Positions 1-8,880 of a stretch of DNA of 43,327 nucleotides are shown piece by piece. Location of the stretch: positions 1 to 43,327 of the forward strand of contig NCEF01000025.1 in NCBI GenBank assembly GCA_002280565.1, read 5' to 3'. Each line of letters starts with the position of its first letter. Position 1 is the stretch's first letter. The DNA comes from Sphingomonas sp. 32-66-10. GTDB lineage: Bacteria > Pseudomonadota > Alphaproteobacteria > Sphingomonadales > Sphingomonadaceae. The translations under genes and the position numbers were made by a program. The notes beneath the pieces were generated by a model that ran no database searches, was not told where the DNA came from, and saw nothing but the letters and a program-made list of their open reading frames with translations.

Positions 1-123
1 TGACCGAATGCGACGGCAAATCGACTCCCAAACGTTCAACATGGCGAAAATCGGCCGAGAAACCGGACCGTAGCCAGCCTATTTCCGCAGCCTGTTAGGG
101 CAGGGGATTGGCCCCATTCGTCA

Positions 124-142
124 CCCCGGCCCTGTGCCGGGG
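124..142. repeat. Short GC-rich palindrome downstream of the aldehyde dehydrogenase
   Basis: CCCCGGC (124-130) and GCCGGGG (136-142) can pair around a 5-base loop. It lies about 30 bases past the stop of the minus-strand dehydrogenase. There is no U-tract, so a terminator role is unproven; it may be an intergenic repeat. The rest of 1-173 shows no gene. Confidence 0.4.
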
Positions 143-173
143 TCCACTCCACCTCACGCCCAGCGCTAGAGCC

Positions 174-1562
174 TCACGCACCACGCCAGCCTCCCGGTGC
201 CCCCCCCCCCCGCATTTCAGCCTTCAAATTCATAAACTCATGCAGCCCCCACGGCCCCAGCTCGCGGCCATGGCCGGACAGCTTCACCCCGCCAAACGGC
301 GCGCCCGGCACCGACGCCAGCATCTGGTTCACCGCGGTCATCCCCGAAGCGATATCGCGCACCAGCCGCGCCTGTTCCTCGGCATCGTTGCTCCACACGC
401 TCGACCCCAGCCCATAAGGCACGTCGTTCGCCAGCCGGATCGCGTCCTCCAGCGACTCCGCCCGGAACAGCATCGCGACCGGCCCGAAAATCTCCTCCTT
501 CGCGAAATCGGCCTCAGGATCGACATCGGTCAGCACGCCGGTACGCATCCACGCGCCGACGCGCTCGATCTTCTCCCCACCATGCAGCTTAGCCCCGGCA
601 GCAACCGCCCGCGCGACCTGCTCCAGCACCGTATCGCGCTGCTCGATGCTCGACAGCGGCCCCATCTCGACCCCGTCTTCCATCGGATCGCCGATCTTCA
701 CCGCCTCCATCGCCGCGACGAACTTCTCCGCGAATGCGTCATACACTTGCGTGTGCACGATCATCCGCTTGGCACAGATGCAGCTCTGCCCGGCATTCTG
801 GATGCGCGCCTTCACCGCCGTCTTCACCGCCGCGTCCAGATCGGCCGAGGGCATGACGACAAACGGGTCCGACCCGCCCAGTTCCAGCACCACTTTCTTG
901 AGCGCCCGCCCAGCCGCCTCGGCGACCTTGGCCCCCGCCCCCTCGCTCCCGGTCAGCGTCACCGCGACCACGCGCTTGTCGGCGATGATCCGCGACACCT
1001 TGTCCGACTTGATCGGAAGATTCTGGAATAGCCCGTCCGGCGCACCCGCCGCGCTCACCATCTGCTGGATCAACGCCGCGACACCCTGCGTCAGCGAGGC
1101 ATGTTTCAGCAACCCGACATTCCCCGCCAGGATCGTCGGGGCGAGCCAGCGCACCACCTGCCAATAGGGGAAGTTCCACGGCATGATTGCCAGGATCGGA
1201 CCAAGCGGCAGCCAGTGCGTCACCACCCGCCCGGTCGGCAGCGCGATCTCCTCGCCCTCAAGGAAGGCCGGCCCATGCTCGGCATAGTAACGGAACCCCG
1301 CGACGCACTTCTCCACCTCGGCCACCGCCGACGCCAGCGTCTTGCCCATCTCGCGCGTCGCAGCCTCCGCCAGATGCGCCTTGTTCGCCTCGAACCGGTC
1401 AGCAATCGCGTTCAGCAACGCCACGCGCTGTTCCACCGGACTCACCCGCCACGACGCAAACGCCGCATCCGCACGCACCAGCGCCGCCTCGATCCCATCG
1501 CCGTCCAGTTCTTCGAACCGATCGCCCGGTTCGCCCGTCGCCGGATTGATGCTGGTAAACAT
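174..1562 (-). CDS. NAD(P)-dependent aldehyde dehydrogenase, succinate-semialdehyde dehydrogenase-like
   Basis: A 462-residue cytosolic enzyme of the ALDH superfamily, which oxidises aldehydes to acids with NAD(P). Visible hallmarks are the MPWNFPYWQ cofactor-site segment (about residues 127-135), the general base Glu227 in VLELGGSDP, and the nucleophile Cys261 in NAGQSCICAKR. The EIFGPV motif follows, and length is normal for the family. The start MFTSINPATGE has an AGGAG ribosome site about 8 bases upstream; an in-frame ATG at 1634 would add 24 residues that do not look conserved. The SSADH label rests on overall resemblance; the substrate is not proven. The last residues cross a run of 12 G (200-211), so the tail sequence is unstable or uncertain. 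It diverges from xseB, with 86 bp between starts. Confidence 0.9.
   Translation of the reverse strand: MFTSINPATGEPGDRFEELDGDGIEAALVRADAAFASWRVSPVEQRVALLNAIADRFEANKAHLAEAATREMGKTLASAVAEVEKCVAGFRYYAEHGPAFLEGEEIALPTGRVVTHWLPLGPILAIMPWNFPYWQVVRWLAPTILAGNVGLLKHASLTQGVAALIQQMVSAAGAPDGLFQNLPIKSDKVSRIIADKRVVAVTLTGSEGAGAKVAEAAGRALKKVVLELGGSDPFVVMPSADLDAAVKTAVKARIQNAGQSCICAKRMIVHTQVYDAFAEKFVAAMEAVKIGDPMEDGVEMGPLSSIEQRDTVLEQVARAVAAGAKLHGGEKIERVGAWMRTGVLTDVDPEADFAKEEIFGPVAMLFRAESLEDAIRLANDVPYGLGSSVWSNDAEEQARLVRDIASGMTAVNQMLASVPGAPFGGVKLSGHGRELGPWGLHEFMNLKAEMRGGGAPGGWRGA
200..211. repeat. Mononucleotide run C12 (G12 on the coding strand)
   Basis: Twelve consecutive C on the plus strand lie inside the last codons of the minus-strand aldehyde dehydrogenase, encoding consecutive Gly after ...KAEMR. 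Runs this long slip during replication and are error-prone in sequencing. A change of one or two bases would give alternative C-terminal tails. Confidence 0.85.
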
Positions 1563-1648
1563 GCGCGCACTCCTTTGCAGGCTATATGGGAACGCTCCGC
1601 CAATCGCGGGAGGTTGAATTGGTTCCGCCGCCATCGCATAGCATCGCC

Positions 1649-1894
1649 ATGACCGACCCGATCGACATCGCCGCCCTGTCCTTTGAGGACGCCCTTCGCG
1701 AACTCGAGCGGATCGTCGGACAGCTCGAAACGGGCGATGTGCCGCTCGATCAGGCGATCACCCTGTACGAGCGCGGCGACGCGCTGCGCCGCCAGTGTCA
1801 GGCCCGCCTCGACGCGGCGCAGGCGCGGATCGAACAGGTGCGCGCCGACGCCAGCGGCAACGTCACCGGCACCACCCCCTTCGCCGCAGGATGA
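1649..1894 (+). CDS. xseB: Exodeoxyribonuclease VII small subunit
   Basis: An 81-residue small subunit of exonuclease VII, the single-strand-specific nuclease; it binds the large subunit XseA, which is not in this window. It shows the family pattern: LSFEDALRELERIVGQLE, then PLDQAITLYERGDALRRQC, all helical. The start MTDPIDIAALS gives a normal-size protein; an upstream in-frame ATG at 1586 would overlap the divergent promoter region. Its stop overlaps the ispA start (ATGA), so the two are probably translationally coupled. This xseB-ispA pairing is common in proteobacteria. Confidence 0.93.
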   Translation: MTDPIDIAALSFEDALRELERIVGQLETGDVPLDQAITLYERGDALRRQCQARLDAAQARIEQVRADASGNVTGTTPFAAG

Positions 1895-2802
1895 GCGCGG
1901 ACGTGGCCGACGCCAGCCAGACCCTCGAAACCGCGCTGCGCGATGTCGCGGCCGAGATCGACCGTCAGTTCGACCATTTCCTCGCCGTCCCCGCCGACCC
2001 GCGCGCGCGCCTCTATGAGGCAATGCGCCACGCCGCGATCGGCGGCGGCAAGCGGCTGCGCCCGCTGCTCACCTTCGCGACAGCGCAATTGTTCGCGGTC
2101 GACCGCCGCTGCACCGCGCGCGTCGCGACGGCGATCGAGGCGATTCATGTCTATTCGCTGATCCATGACGATCTGCCCGCGATGGACGATGACGATATGC
2201 GTCGCGGCAAGCCGACGGTGCACAAGGCATTTGATGAGGCGACCGCGATCCTCGCCGGCGACTGTCTCCACGCGCTCGCCTTCGAAATCCTCGCCGATCC
2301 CGCCACCCATGCCGACCCGTTCGTCCGGGCCGAGCTGATCGCCGATCTGGCGCAGGCGTCCGGCCCGTCGGGCATGGCAGGCGGGCAGATGATGGATCTG
2401 GTCGCGGAAAATACCAGCTTCGACCTCGCCACCGTCACCCGGTGCCAGGCGCTGAAGACCGGCGCGCTGATCGCCTGCTCGGTCGAGGCGGGCGCGATCC
2501 TCGGCCGCGTGGCCCCGGAGGGGCGCACCGGCCTGCGCGGCTATGCCCGCGACATCGGCCTCGCCTTCCAGATCGCCGACGACATCCTCGACGTCGAGGG
2601 CGATCAGGACGCGGTCGGCAAGCAACTGCGCAAGGACGAGGCGGCGGGCAAGGAGACCTTCCTCTCGCTGCTCGGCATCGACCGCGCCCGCGAACAAGCG
2701 CGCATGCTGGTCGATCAGGCGATCGCCCATCTCCACAGCTACGGCCCCGAAGCCGACCTCCTCCGCGCCATCGCCCGCTTCGTGCTTGAGCGGGATCGTT
2801 AA
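1891..2802 (+). CDS. ispA: Polyprenyl (farnesyl) diphosphate synthase
   Basis: A 303-residue prenyltransferase that condenses isopentenyl diphosphate with allylic diphosphates to make farnesyl diphosphate. The first Asp-rich motif starts at Asp93-Asp94 (DDLPAMDDDD) followed by RRGKPTVHK, and the second is DDILD at residues 230-234. GGGKRLRPLL near residue 51 is the isopentenyl diphosphate site. The two extra residues within the first Asp motif are the bacterial FPP synthase type. The start overlaps the xseB stop by four bases. dxs, often next to it, is not here; coaD follows 17 bp downstream. Confidence 0.95.
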   Translation: MSADVADASQTLETALRDVAAEIDRQFDHFLAVPADPRARLYEAMRHAAIGGGKRLRPLLTFATAQLFAVDRRCTARVATAIEAIHVYSLIHDDLPAMDDDDMRRGKPTVHKAFDEATAILAGDCLHALAFEILADPATHADPFVRAELIADLAQASGPSGMAGGQMMDLVAENTSFDLATVTRCQALKTGALIACSVEAGAILGRVAPEGRTGLRGYARDIGLAFQIADDILDVEGDQDAVGKQLRKDEAAGKETFLSLLGIDRAREQARMLVDQAIAHLHSYGPEADLLRAIARFVLERDR

Positions 2803-2819
2803 TCCAGAAGGGAAGGCCC

Positions 2820-3326
2820 ATGACCACCCGCACCGGCGTCTATCCCGGCACCTTCGATCCGATCACGCTCGGCCATATGGACATCATCCGGCGCGGCGCG
2901 AAGCTGGTCGACCGGCTCGTCATCGGCGTCACCACCAACCCGTCTAAAAACCCGATGTTCACGGTCGAGGAGCGGATGGACATGGTCCGGCGCGAGGTCG
3001 CGGACCTCGACGGCGAGATTCACGTGGTCAGCTTCGATTCGCTGCTGATGGATTTTGCCGAGCGGGAGGGCGCGAGCATGATCGTGCGCGGCCTGCGCGC
3101 CGTCGCCGATTTCGAATATGAATATCAGATGGCGGGGATGAACCAGCAGTTGAACGGCCGGATCGAAACCGTCTTCCTGATGGCCGATGTCTCGCTCCAG
3201 CCAATCGCCAGCCGTCTGGTCAAGGAAATCGCGATGTTTGGCGGCGAGATCGGCAAGTTCGTTCCCGCCACCGTTCGCGAGGAGGTCGTGGCTCGCGTGG
3301 AAAAGATCGGCCGCAAGGGCAGCTGA
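2820..3326 (+). CDS. coaD: Phosphopantetheine adenylyltransferase
   Basis: A 168-residue enzyme of coenzyme A biosynthesis, which joins 4'-phosphopantetheine and ATP to give dephospho-CoA. The nucleotidyltransferase signature GTFDPITLGH lies at about residues 10-19. The RGLRAVADFEYEYQMAGMN segment and a degenerate second ATP motif (QPIASRLVKEIA) are present, and length is normal. The start follows an AGAAGGGAAGGCCC ribosome site. It is probably cotranscribed with xseB-ispA. Confidence 0.96.
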   Translation: MTTRTGVYPGTFDPITLGHMDIIRRGAKLVDRLVIGVTTNPSKNPMFTVEERMDMVRREVADLDGEIHVVSFDSLLMDFAEREGASMIVRGLRAVADFEYEYQMAGMNQQLNGRIETVFLMADVSLQPIASRLVKEIAMFGGEIGKFVPATVREEVVARVEKIGRKGS

Positions 3327-3407
3327 TCCCCGCCGCCGCATTCACTTTGCTGCAAGCGGCGATTTGCTCTAAGCCGCTCCAGTTTTGTAAGTCCGGTGGG
3401 GATGTCG

Positions 3408-4052
3408 ATGCGTCTTGTTGCCCTGTTTCTTGCTCTGCTGACGTCGCTGTTCGCGATGCCGGCCACCGCCCAGCATGTTCCGCCGCCGCCTGGCCGGGCC
3501 GCCCCACCGGCCACGACCGACAAGGAGAATCTGTGGGTTCTCGACCTGTCCACCGGTGGTCGCGTCACCATCTGGCTGCGCCCCGATGTCGCGCCCAAGG
3601 CGGTCGAGCGGATCAAGGAACTGACCCGCAAGCGCTTCTATGACGGCCTGATTTTCCACCGCGTGATCGACGGCTTCATGGCGCAGGGCGGCGATCCCAA
3701 GGGCGACGGCACCGGCGGCAGCGACCTGCCCGACCTGCCCAAGGAGTTCAACTACCTCCCCCATGTGCGCGGCGCGGTCGCCGCGGCGCGTGCGGAGGAC
3801 GAGAATAGCGCGAACAGCCAGTTCTTCATCATGCTGAGCCCGCGTCTTCAGCTCGACCAGAAATACACCGTGTTCGGTCGCGTGCTCGAAGGCATGCAGT
3901 GGGTCGACGCGATCCCGCGCGGCGAGCCGCCCGCGAACCCGGCACGCGTTGTCCGCGCCTATATTGCCGCCGACAATCCTCCGCCCTTCACTGCGGCACC
4001 GGCTGCCCCGGTCGAGGAGCCAGCCGCGCTGCCCGCAGGTCCGACAAAGTGA
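3408..4052 (+). CDS. Exported cyclophilin-type peptidyl-prolyl isomerase
   Basis: A 214-residue protein with an N-terminal signal peptide (MRLVALFLALLTSLFAMPATAQ), a Pro-rich linker and a cyclophilin domain. The FHRVIDGFMAQGGDPKGDG block, NSQFFIM, and the YTVFGRVLEGM segment are the cyclophilin core. It probably isomerises prolyl bonds during folding of periplasmic proteins. A Pro/Ala-rich tail follows. Starts at 3396 (GTG) and 3402 are possible; 3408 was chosen because GGTGGGG lies 6 bases upstream and the signal peptide then begins at the usual point. Confidence 0.9.
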   Translation: MRLVALFLALLTSLFAMPATAQHVPPPPGRAAPPATTDKENLWVLDLSTGGRVTIWLRPDVAPKAVERIKELTRKRFYDGLIFHRVIDGFMAQGGDPKGDGTGGSDLPDLPKEFNYLPHVRGAVAAARAEDENSANSQFFIMLSPRLQLDQKYTVFGRVLEGMQWVDAIPRGEPPANPARVVRAYIAADNPPPFTAAPAAPVEEPAALPAGPTK

Positions 4053-4057
4053 CAGTT

Positions 4058-4223
4058 ATTCCTCCCCCAGCTCGCTGGGGGAGGGGGACCGCCGCCGAAG
4101 GCGGTGGTGGAGGGGCGGCCGCGCAGACGGCCGTGAACATCTCGACAAAATTCCGCCGTCTGCGCGGCAGCCCCTCCGTCAGCACTCCGTGCTGCCACCT
4201 CCCCTGCGGTGCAGGGGAGGAAT
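4058..4223. repeat. Palindromic intergenic repeat element upstream of queA
   Basis: A 166-bp element bounded by ATTCCTCCCC (4058-4067) and its exact reverse complement (4214-4223). A perfect 14-bp inverted pair lies inside (4118-4131 with 4155-4168). Its right end is a perfect 10-bp hairpin (4198-4207 with 4211-4220, loop GGT). It has no coding capacity and fills the gap between the cyclophilin and queA. It resembles the elements at 26411 and 37081 in general design. Confidence 0.8.
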
Positions 4224-4235
4224 GAGAAGTATCGA

Positions 4236-5273
4236 ATGAACGTCGACCTGTTCGATTTCGACCTGCCGCCCGAGCGGATCGCGCTGCGCCCGGCTAGCCC
4301 CCGCGATTCGGCCCGCCTGCTCCTGCTCGACGGCGACACGACCGAAGACCGCATCGTCACCGACCTTCCCGCCCTGCTTCGCGCCGGGGACATGCTGGTG
4401 TTCAACGACACCCGCGTCATCCCCGCCCAGCTCGAAGGCACCCGGGGCGAGGCCAGGATCGGCGCGACGCTGCACAAGCGCGAAGGGCCGCGCCACTGGA
4501 TCGCCTTCATCCGCAATGCCAAGCGGCTGAAGGTCGGCGACACCATCGATTTCGGCAACACCGTGACCGCGACCGCCGAAGCGCGCCACGACGATGGCAG
4601 CTTCACCTTGTTCTTCCCCGGCGACGAACCGGTCGAAGTGCTGCTGGAGCGCGCCGGGCGCATGCCGCTGCCGCCTTATATCGCTGCCAAGCGCCCGACC
4701 GACGCACGCGACGGCGATGACTACCAGACGATGTTCGCCAACGAACCCGGTGCCGTCGCAGCACCGACGGCGGCGCTGCACTTCACGCCGGGACTGATGG
4801 CCGCGCTCGATGCCGCCGGGATCGGCCACACGACGCTCACGCTGCATGTCGGCGCCGGCACGTTCCTGCCGGTCAAGTCCGACGATACCGACAACCACAA
4901 GATGCACGCCGAATGGGGCCGCATCGACGCCGCCACTGCCGACCGCCTCAACGCCGTCCGTGCCGCCGGGGGCCGGGTGATCGCCGTCGGCACCACCAGC
5001 CTGCGCCTGATCGAAAGCGCTGCGGGGGCAGATGGCGTAATCCGCCCGTTCGAAGGCGATACCGCGATCTTCATCACCCCCGGCTACCGCTTTCGCGGCA
5101 TCGACGGGCTGGTGACCAACTTCCACCTGCCGCGCTCGACCCTGTTCATGCTCGTATCGGCGCTGATGGGGCTCGATCGGATGCAGGCCGCCTATGCCCA
5201 TGCGATCGCGTCGGGCTATCGTTTCTACAGCTATGGCGATTCGAGCCTGTTGCTGCCGGAGTGTCGCCCATGA
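4236..5273 (+). CDS. queA: S-adenosylmethionine:tRNA ribosyltransferase-isomerase
   Basis: A 345-residue enzyme that transfers and isomerises the ribosyl group of SAM onto preQ1 in tRNA anticodons to make epoxyqueuosine. Recognised by [19 protein letters not shown] at the N-terminus, then [13 protein letters not shown], the LPPYI segment, [11 protein letters not shown] and [17 protein letters not shown]. Length is normal. The start chosen is the conserved MNVDLFDF; an upstream in-frame start at 4209 lies inside the repeat element. The stop overlaps the next gene start (ATGA). tgt, the preceding step of the same pathway, lies 2.4 kb downstream. Confidence 0.96.
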   Translation: MNVDLFDFDLPPERIALRPASPRDSARLLLLDGDTTEDRIVTDLPALLRAGDMLVFNDTRVIPAQLEGTRGEARIGATLHKREGPRHWIAFIRNAKRLKVGDTIDFGNTVTATAEARHDDGSFTLFFPGDEPVEVLLERAGRMPLPPYIAAKRPTDARDGDDYQTMFANEPGAVAAPTAALHFTPGLMAALDAAGIGHTTLTLHVGAGTFLPVKSDDTDNHKMHAEWGRIDAATADRLNAVRAAGGRVIAVGTTSLRLIESAAGADGVIRPFEGDTAIFITPGYRFRGIDGLVTNFHLPRSTLFMLVSALMGLDRMQAAYAHAIASGYRFYSYGDSSLLLPECRP

Positions 5274-5797
5274 TCACCGCCCTTGCCCTGCTCGCCGCAC
5301 TGCAACCGCCGCCGCAGGACATACCGAACCGGACGCGCATGCCGATCTCGGTCGACCTGCGTGGACAGCAACAGCCGACGACCGCCCCGACCCCGATCCC
5401 GCTGATGATCGCTGAGCCGGTGGCGATGGCCATCGCGACCTTTGACAGCGATCAGGACGGCATCGTCACCCGCGCCGAATTCGACGCCGCGGTGCGCCGC
5501 AGTTTCGAGCTGAGCGCCAAGGGTCAGCCCACGCTCGGCTATATCGCGTTCGGCGACTGGTCGGAACGCTGGCTGGGCAACCGCAACGCTTTGCCCAGTC
5601 CGTTCGAGGTCGATGCCGATGGCGACAACCGCATCACACTGACCGAGCTGCAGGCGCGGTTCGACCTGTTCTTCACCCGGTTCGATGCCGACAAGGACGG
5701 ATCGTTGCGGCGCAGCGAATTGCTGACGGTGCGCACCCTGCCGACGCCCGGCGGCCGCCCTGAAGAGCGAGACCAGCGCCGCCAGCGCGACCGCTGA
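5270..5797 (+). CDS. EF-hand calcium-binding protein, exported
   Basis: A 175-residue protein with a short hydrophobic N-terminus that may be a weak signal peptide. It has three calcium-loop motifs of the DxDxDG type: [13 protein letters not shown] (about residues 60-72), [13 protein letters not shown] (about 120-132) and [13 protein letters not shown] (about 143-155). The C-terminus is charged and Arg-rich. Its role is unknown; calcium binding is inferred from the loops. The start overlaps the queA stop by four bases, suggesting coupling to queA. No enzymatic domain is visible. Confidence 0.85.
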   Translation: MITALALLAALQPPPQDIPNRTRMPISVDLRGQQQPTTAPTPIPLMIAEPVAMAIATFDSDQDGIVTRAEFDAAVRRSFELSAKGQPTLGYIAFGDWSERWLGNRNALPSPFEVDADGDNRITLTELQARFDLFFTRFDADKDGSLRRSELLTVRTLPTPGGRPEERDQRRQRDR

Positions 5798-5842
5798 GGA
5801 TGTCCTAGCATCTCCTGCCGCACTGCGGCTAAGATCAGCGCG

Positions 5843-6796
5843 ATGCACGGCTCGCACCATCACCACGGCCCCGCCGGGCACAGCCATTCGGGCCACGGCC
5901 ACAGCCACGCGCCGCAGGATTTCGGCCGCGCCTTCGCGATCGGTACCGTCCTCAATCTCGGCTTCGTGCTGGTCGAGGGGCTGGCCGGCATCGCCACCGG
6001 ATCGATGGCGTTGCTCGCCGATGCCGGGCACAATCTGTCCGACGTTCTCGGTCTGCTGATTGCCTGGGGCGGTGCGTCGTTGGCCAAGCGCCCGGCATCG
6101 CGTCGCTTCACTTATGGATTGAGCAGTTCGACCATCCTCGGCGCGCTCGCCAATGCCGTGCTGCTGCTGTTCGCGGTCGGTGCCATCGCGTTGGAGGCGG
6201 TCCAGCGACTCGGCTCCCCCGCCCCGGTTCCCGGCGCAACGGTGATGATCGTCGCCGCGATCGGCATCGTCATCAACACCGCCACCGCCCTGCTGTTCAT
6301 GCGCGGGAGCAAGCATGATCTCAACATTCGCGGCGCCTATCTCCACATGGCCGCCGACGCCGCCGTGTCTGCGGCCGTGGTCGTCGGCGGCGCGCTGATC
6401 CTGTTTACCGGCAAGGCGTGGATCGACCCCGCGCTCAGCCTGTTGATCGTGGCGGTGATCCTGTGGAGCACCTGGGGGCTGCTGCGCGATTCGGTGGTGA
6501 TGGCGCTGCACGCAGTGCCGCCGGGGATCGATGCCGAGAAGGTGGAGGAAACGCTCGCGACCCTGCCCGGCGTAGCGCGCGTGCACGACCTGCATATCTG
6601 GCCGATGAGCACGACCCAGGTGGCGCTGACCGCGCATCTTCAGATGCCCGGCGGCCATCCCGGCGACGCGTTCCTCAACACTGTCCAGCACCGGCTCGCG
6701 CATGATTTCGGCATCCAGCACATGACGCTGCAGATCGAGATCGGCGATGGCGACCCGTGCCAGTTGCACACCGGCCATGGAGGCACGCATGCCTGA
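5843..6796 (+). CDS. Cation diffusion facilitator family metal exporter (zinc-type)
   Basis: A 317-residue inner-membrane antiporter of the CDF family, related to CzcD/ZitB, probably exporting Zn2+ or a similar divalent metal. A His-rich N-terminus of about 25 residues (many H, G, S) is a likely metal-binding tail. About six transmembrane segments follow, with the metal-site motifs DAGHNLSD (second segment) and HMAADA (fifth segment). The cytosolic C-terminal domain contains VHDLHIWPMS. The C-terminus overlaps the following HAD gene by 8 bases. The exact metal is not determined. Confidence 0.93.
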   Translation: MHGSHHHHGPAGHSHSGHGHSHAPQDFGRAFAIGTVLNLGFVLVEGLAGIATGSMALLADAGHNLSDVLGLLIAWGGASLAKRPASRRFTYGLSSSTILGALANAVLLLFAVGAIALEAVQRLGSPAPVPGATVMIVAAIGIVINTATALLFMRGSKHDLNIRGAYLHMAADAAVSAAVVVGGALILFTGKAWIDPALSLLIVAVILWSTWGLLRDSVVMALHAVPPGIDAEKVEETLATLPGVARVHDLHIWPMSTTQVALTAHLQMPGGHPGDAFLNTVQHRLAHDFGIQHMTLQIEIGDGDPCQLHTGHGGTHA

Positions 6797-7430
6797 AACC
6801 GCTCAGCCCCTGCGCCTCGTGATCTTCGATTTCGACGGGACGCTATCCGACAGCGGCAACTGGTTCCTGTCGATCGTGGACCACCTCTCCGACCGCTATG
6901 GCTTCCGCAAGGTCGCGCCCGACGAGATCGAACCGTTGCGCAAGATGACGTCGCGCGACGTGATCAGCCATCTGCGCATCCCGCGCTGGAAGCTGCCGTT
7001 CATCGCCCGCTATGTCCGCAAGCTGTTCGGTCGCAACACCGACAAGGTGCATCTGTTCGCCGGGGTTACCGAAATGCTCACCGCGATCGAGGCGATGGGC
7101 ATTCCGCTCGCGCTCGTCACCTCGAACAGCGAGGCGAATGCCCGCGCCGTGCTCGGCCCCGAAAATGCCGCACGGTTCAGCTGGTGGGCGTGCGGCGCAT
7201 CTTTGTTCGGCAAGGCACCCAAGTTCCGCAAAGTGCTGCGCCAGAGTGGCGTGCCCGCATGCCAGATCATCTCGCTAGGCGATGAAACCCGCGACATCGA
7301 CGCCGCGCGCGAGGACCCCCGATCAGGTCGTCGCCTTCGTCCGCGCCTCAGCCCAGATGGACCGCCAGCCATAGGGTCGGCCCATCCGGATCGGTCCGCG
7401 TCACCCAGTGCCGCGTTCCGCCGGGGATAA
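6789..7430 (+). CDS. HAD-superfamily phosphatase with damaged C-terminus
   Basis: A 213-residue reading frame whose first 175 residues are a haloacid dehalogenase-type hydrolase: nucleophile motif DFDGTLSDS (about residues 15-23), motif II VTSNSE, a Lys in FGKAPK, and the acidic motif GDETRDIDAARE ending at residue 175. Family members normally continue with about 40 residues containing a final strand (AxGVxWGY type). Here that part is missing and the frame runs into unrelated Arg/Pro/Ser-rich sequence. In the +1 frame, from 7315 to a stop at 7374, the DNA encodes TPDQVVAFVRA, which looks like the true family tail. A small internal deletion with a frameshift is the best explanation. It overlaps the CDF gene at the start and the convergent cupin at the end. 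Confidence 0.7.
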   Translation: MPETAQPLRLVIFDFDGTLSDSGNWFLSIVDHLSDRYGFRKVAPDEIEPLRKMTSRDVISHLRIPRWKLPFIARYVRKLFGRNTDKVHLFAGVTEMLTAIEAMGIPLALVTSNSEANARAVLGPENAARFSWWACGASLFGKAPKFRKVLRQSGVPACQIISLGDETRDIDAAREDPRSGRRLRPRLSPDGPPAIGSAHPDRSASPSAAFRRG

Positions 7431-7674
7431 AGACATGGTCGCCGGGTTCCAGCGCGACCTGCGCTCGCCCTTCGATCCGCAGCGCCGCGCTTCCCTTCAG
7501 CAGGACAACCCACTCATCGGCATCCTGCACGAACGGCGCATCCTCCGGCGTCGCCTGCCCGTGCGAGACGATCCGCTCGATCCGCACCCCGCCGCGCTCC
7601 AGCAATGGCGTGAACACCTCCGCGCCCTGCGCATCAGGAAGCGGCGCGAACAGGTTTCCGCCGTGATCAGCCAT
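7348..7674 (-). CDS. Small cupin-domain protein
   Basis: A single-domain cupin of 108 residues. Motif 1 is reduced ([15 protein letters not shown]) and motif 2 is [17 protein letters not shown], followed by LWLAVHLG at the C-terminus. Such proteins bind a metal in a beta barrel, but the reaction is unknown. Start options are 7674 and 7680; 7674 keeps 9 bases from a GAGGGG ribosome site. Its 3' end overlaps the end of the convergent HAD gene. It diverges from tgt with only 34 bp between starts. Confidence 0.8.
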   Translation of the reverse strand: MADHGGNLFAPLPDAQGAEVFTPLLERGGVRIERIVSHGQATPEDAPFVQDADEWVVLLKGSAALRIEGRAQVALEPGDHVFIPGGTRHWVTRTDPDGPTLWLAVHLG

Positions 7675-7708
7675 TGCCATTATCCCCTCAACGCAGCATC
7701 GGACGCCT

Positions 7709-8830
7709 ATGTCCCGTTTCACCTTCACGATCCACGCCACCGACGGCAAGGCGCGCACCGGCACGATAGCGATGCAGCGCGGCGAAATCCGCACCCCCGC
7801 CTTCATGCCGGTCGGCACCGCCGCCACGGTCAAGGCAATGAAGCCGCAGGATGTGCGCGCGTCCGGCGCCGACATTATCCTCGGCAATACCTATCACCTG
7901 ATGCTCCGCCCCAGTGCCGAGCGGATCGACCGCCTCGGCGGACTGCACAGTTTCATGGGCTGGGACCGCCCGATCCTCACCGACAGCGGCGGCTATCAGG
8001 TGATGAGCCTGTCCGAGCTGACCAAGCGCAGCGAGGAAGGGATCGTGTTCAAATCGCATCTCGACGGCACCCGCCACATGCTCAGCCCCGAACGCTCGAT
8101 GGAGATTCAGCGCCTGCTTGGATCGAACATCGTCATGGCGTTCGACGAACTCGTCCCCACCACCTCGACGCGCGAGGTTCAGGCAGCAGCGATGGAACGC
8201 TCGATGCGCTGGGCCAGGCGCAGCCGCGACGCGTTCGACGCGGGCGGCGATCATGCGGCCAACAACGCGCTGTTCGGCATCCAGCAGGGCGCACTCGACG
8301 AGGGGCTGCGCAAGGCCAGCGCCGACGCGCTGCTCGACATCGGCTTCGACGGCTATGCCGTGGGCGGGCTCGCGGTCGGAGAGGGGCAGGAGGCGATGTT
8401 CGGCTGCCTCGACTATGCCCCCGGCCAGCTCGACCCCGCCAAACCGCGCTACCTGATGGGCGTCGGCAAGCCCGACGACATCGTTGGCGCGGTCGAGCGC
8501 GGGATCGACATGTTCGACTGCGTCCTCCCCACCCGTTCGGGCCGCACCGGGCAGGCGTTCACGCGCAACGGCCCGATCAACATCCGCAACGCCAAATTCG
8601 CCGAGGATCAGAGCCCGCTCGATCCCGATTCGCCCGTCGCCGGATGGAGCAAGGCCTATCTCCACCACCTCGTCCGCTCGGGCGAAATTCTCGGCGCGAT
8701 GCTGATGACCGAACATAATCTGTGGTTCTATCAGCGGCTGATGGCCGACCTGCGCGCCGCGATTGCGGAAGGGCGGCTCACCGCCTTCGCGAACGATTTC
8801 CGCTCCGCCTATTATGGCGGTCGCGACTGA
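7709..8830 (+). CDS. tgt: tRNA-guanine transglycosylase, zinc cysteines absent
   Basis: A 373-residue enzyme that exchanges the wobble guanine of GUN-anticodon tRNAs for preQ1. Asp92 in [10 protein letters not shown] and the catalytic Asp270 in [13 protein letters not shown] are present, as are GNTYHL, GGLAVGE and AYLHHL. The structural zinc site is normally a CxCxxC just before the S(R/K)AY(L/I)HH segment. Here it reads [16 protein letters not shown] (residues 305-320): no cysteine, and about three residues shorter than the E. coli or Zymomonas form as I recall them. The histidines of the HH pair remain. The rest looks intact, so it may be a zinc-free variant or an impaired enzyme. It works before QueA, encoded upstream. 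Confidence 0.95.
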   Translation: MSRFTFTIHATDGKARTGTIAMQRGEIRTPAFMPVGTAATVKAMKPQDVRASGADIILGNTYHLMLRPSAERIDRLGGLHSFMGWDRPILTDSGGYQVMSLSELTKRSEEGIVFKSHLDGTRHMLSPERSMEIQRLLGSNIVMAFDELVPTTSTREVQAAAMERSMRWARRSRDAFDAGGDHAANNALFGIQQGALDEGLRKASADALLDIGFDGYAVGGLAVGEGQEAMFGCLDYAPGQLDPAKPRYLMGVGKPDDIVGAVERGIDMFDCVLPTRSGRTGQAFTRNGPINIRNAKFAEDQSPLDPDSPVAGWSKAYLHHLVRSGEILGAMLMTEHNLWFYQRLMADLRAAIAEGRLTAFANDFRSAYYGGRD

Positions 8831-8880
8831 TTGCACCCGTGTCGCCGCTGTCCTACTCCTGTGCCACTAAGGAGTATCCA

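Noticed and set aside
108-1031. Long plus-strand ORF opposite the aldehyde dehydrogenase
   Set aside because: Antisense shadow of a clear dehydrogenase; Arg/His/Pro-rich composition typical of GC-rich antisense frames.
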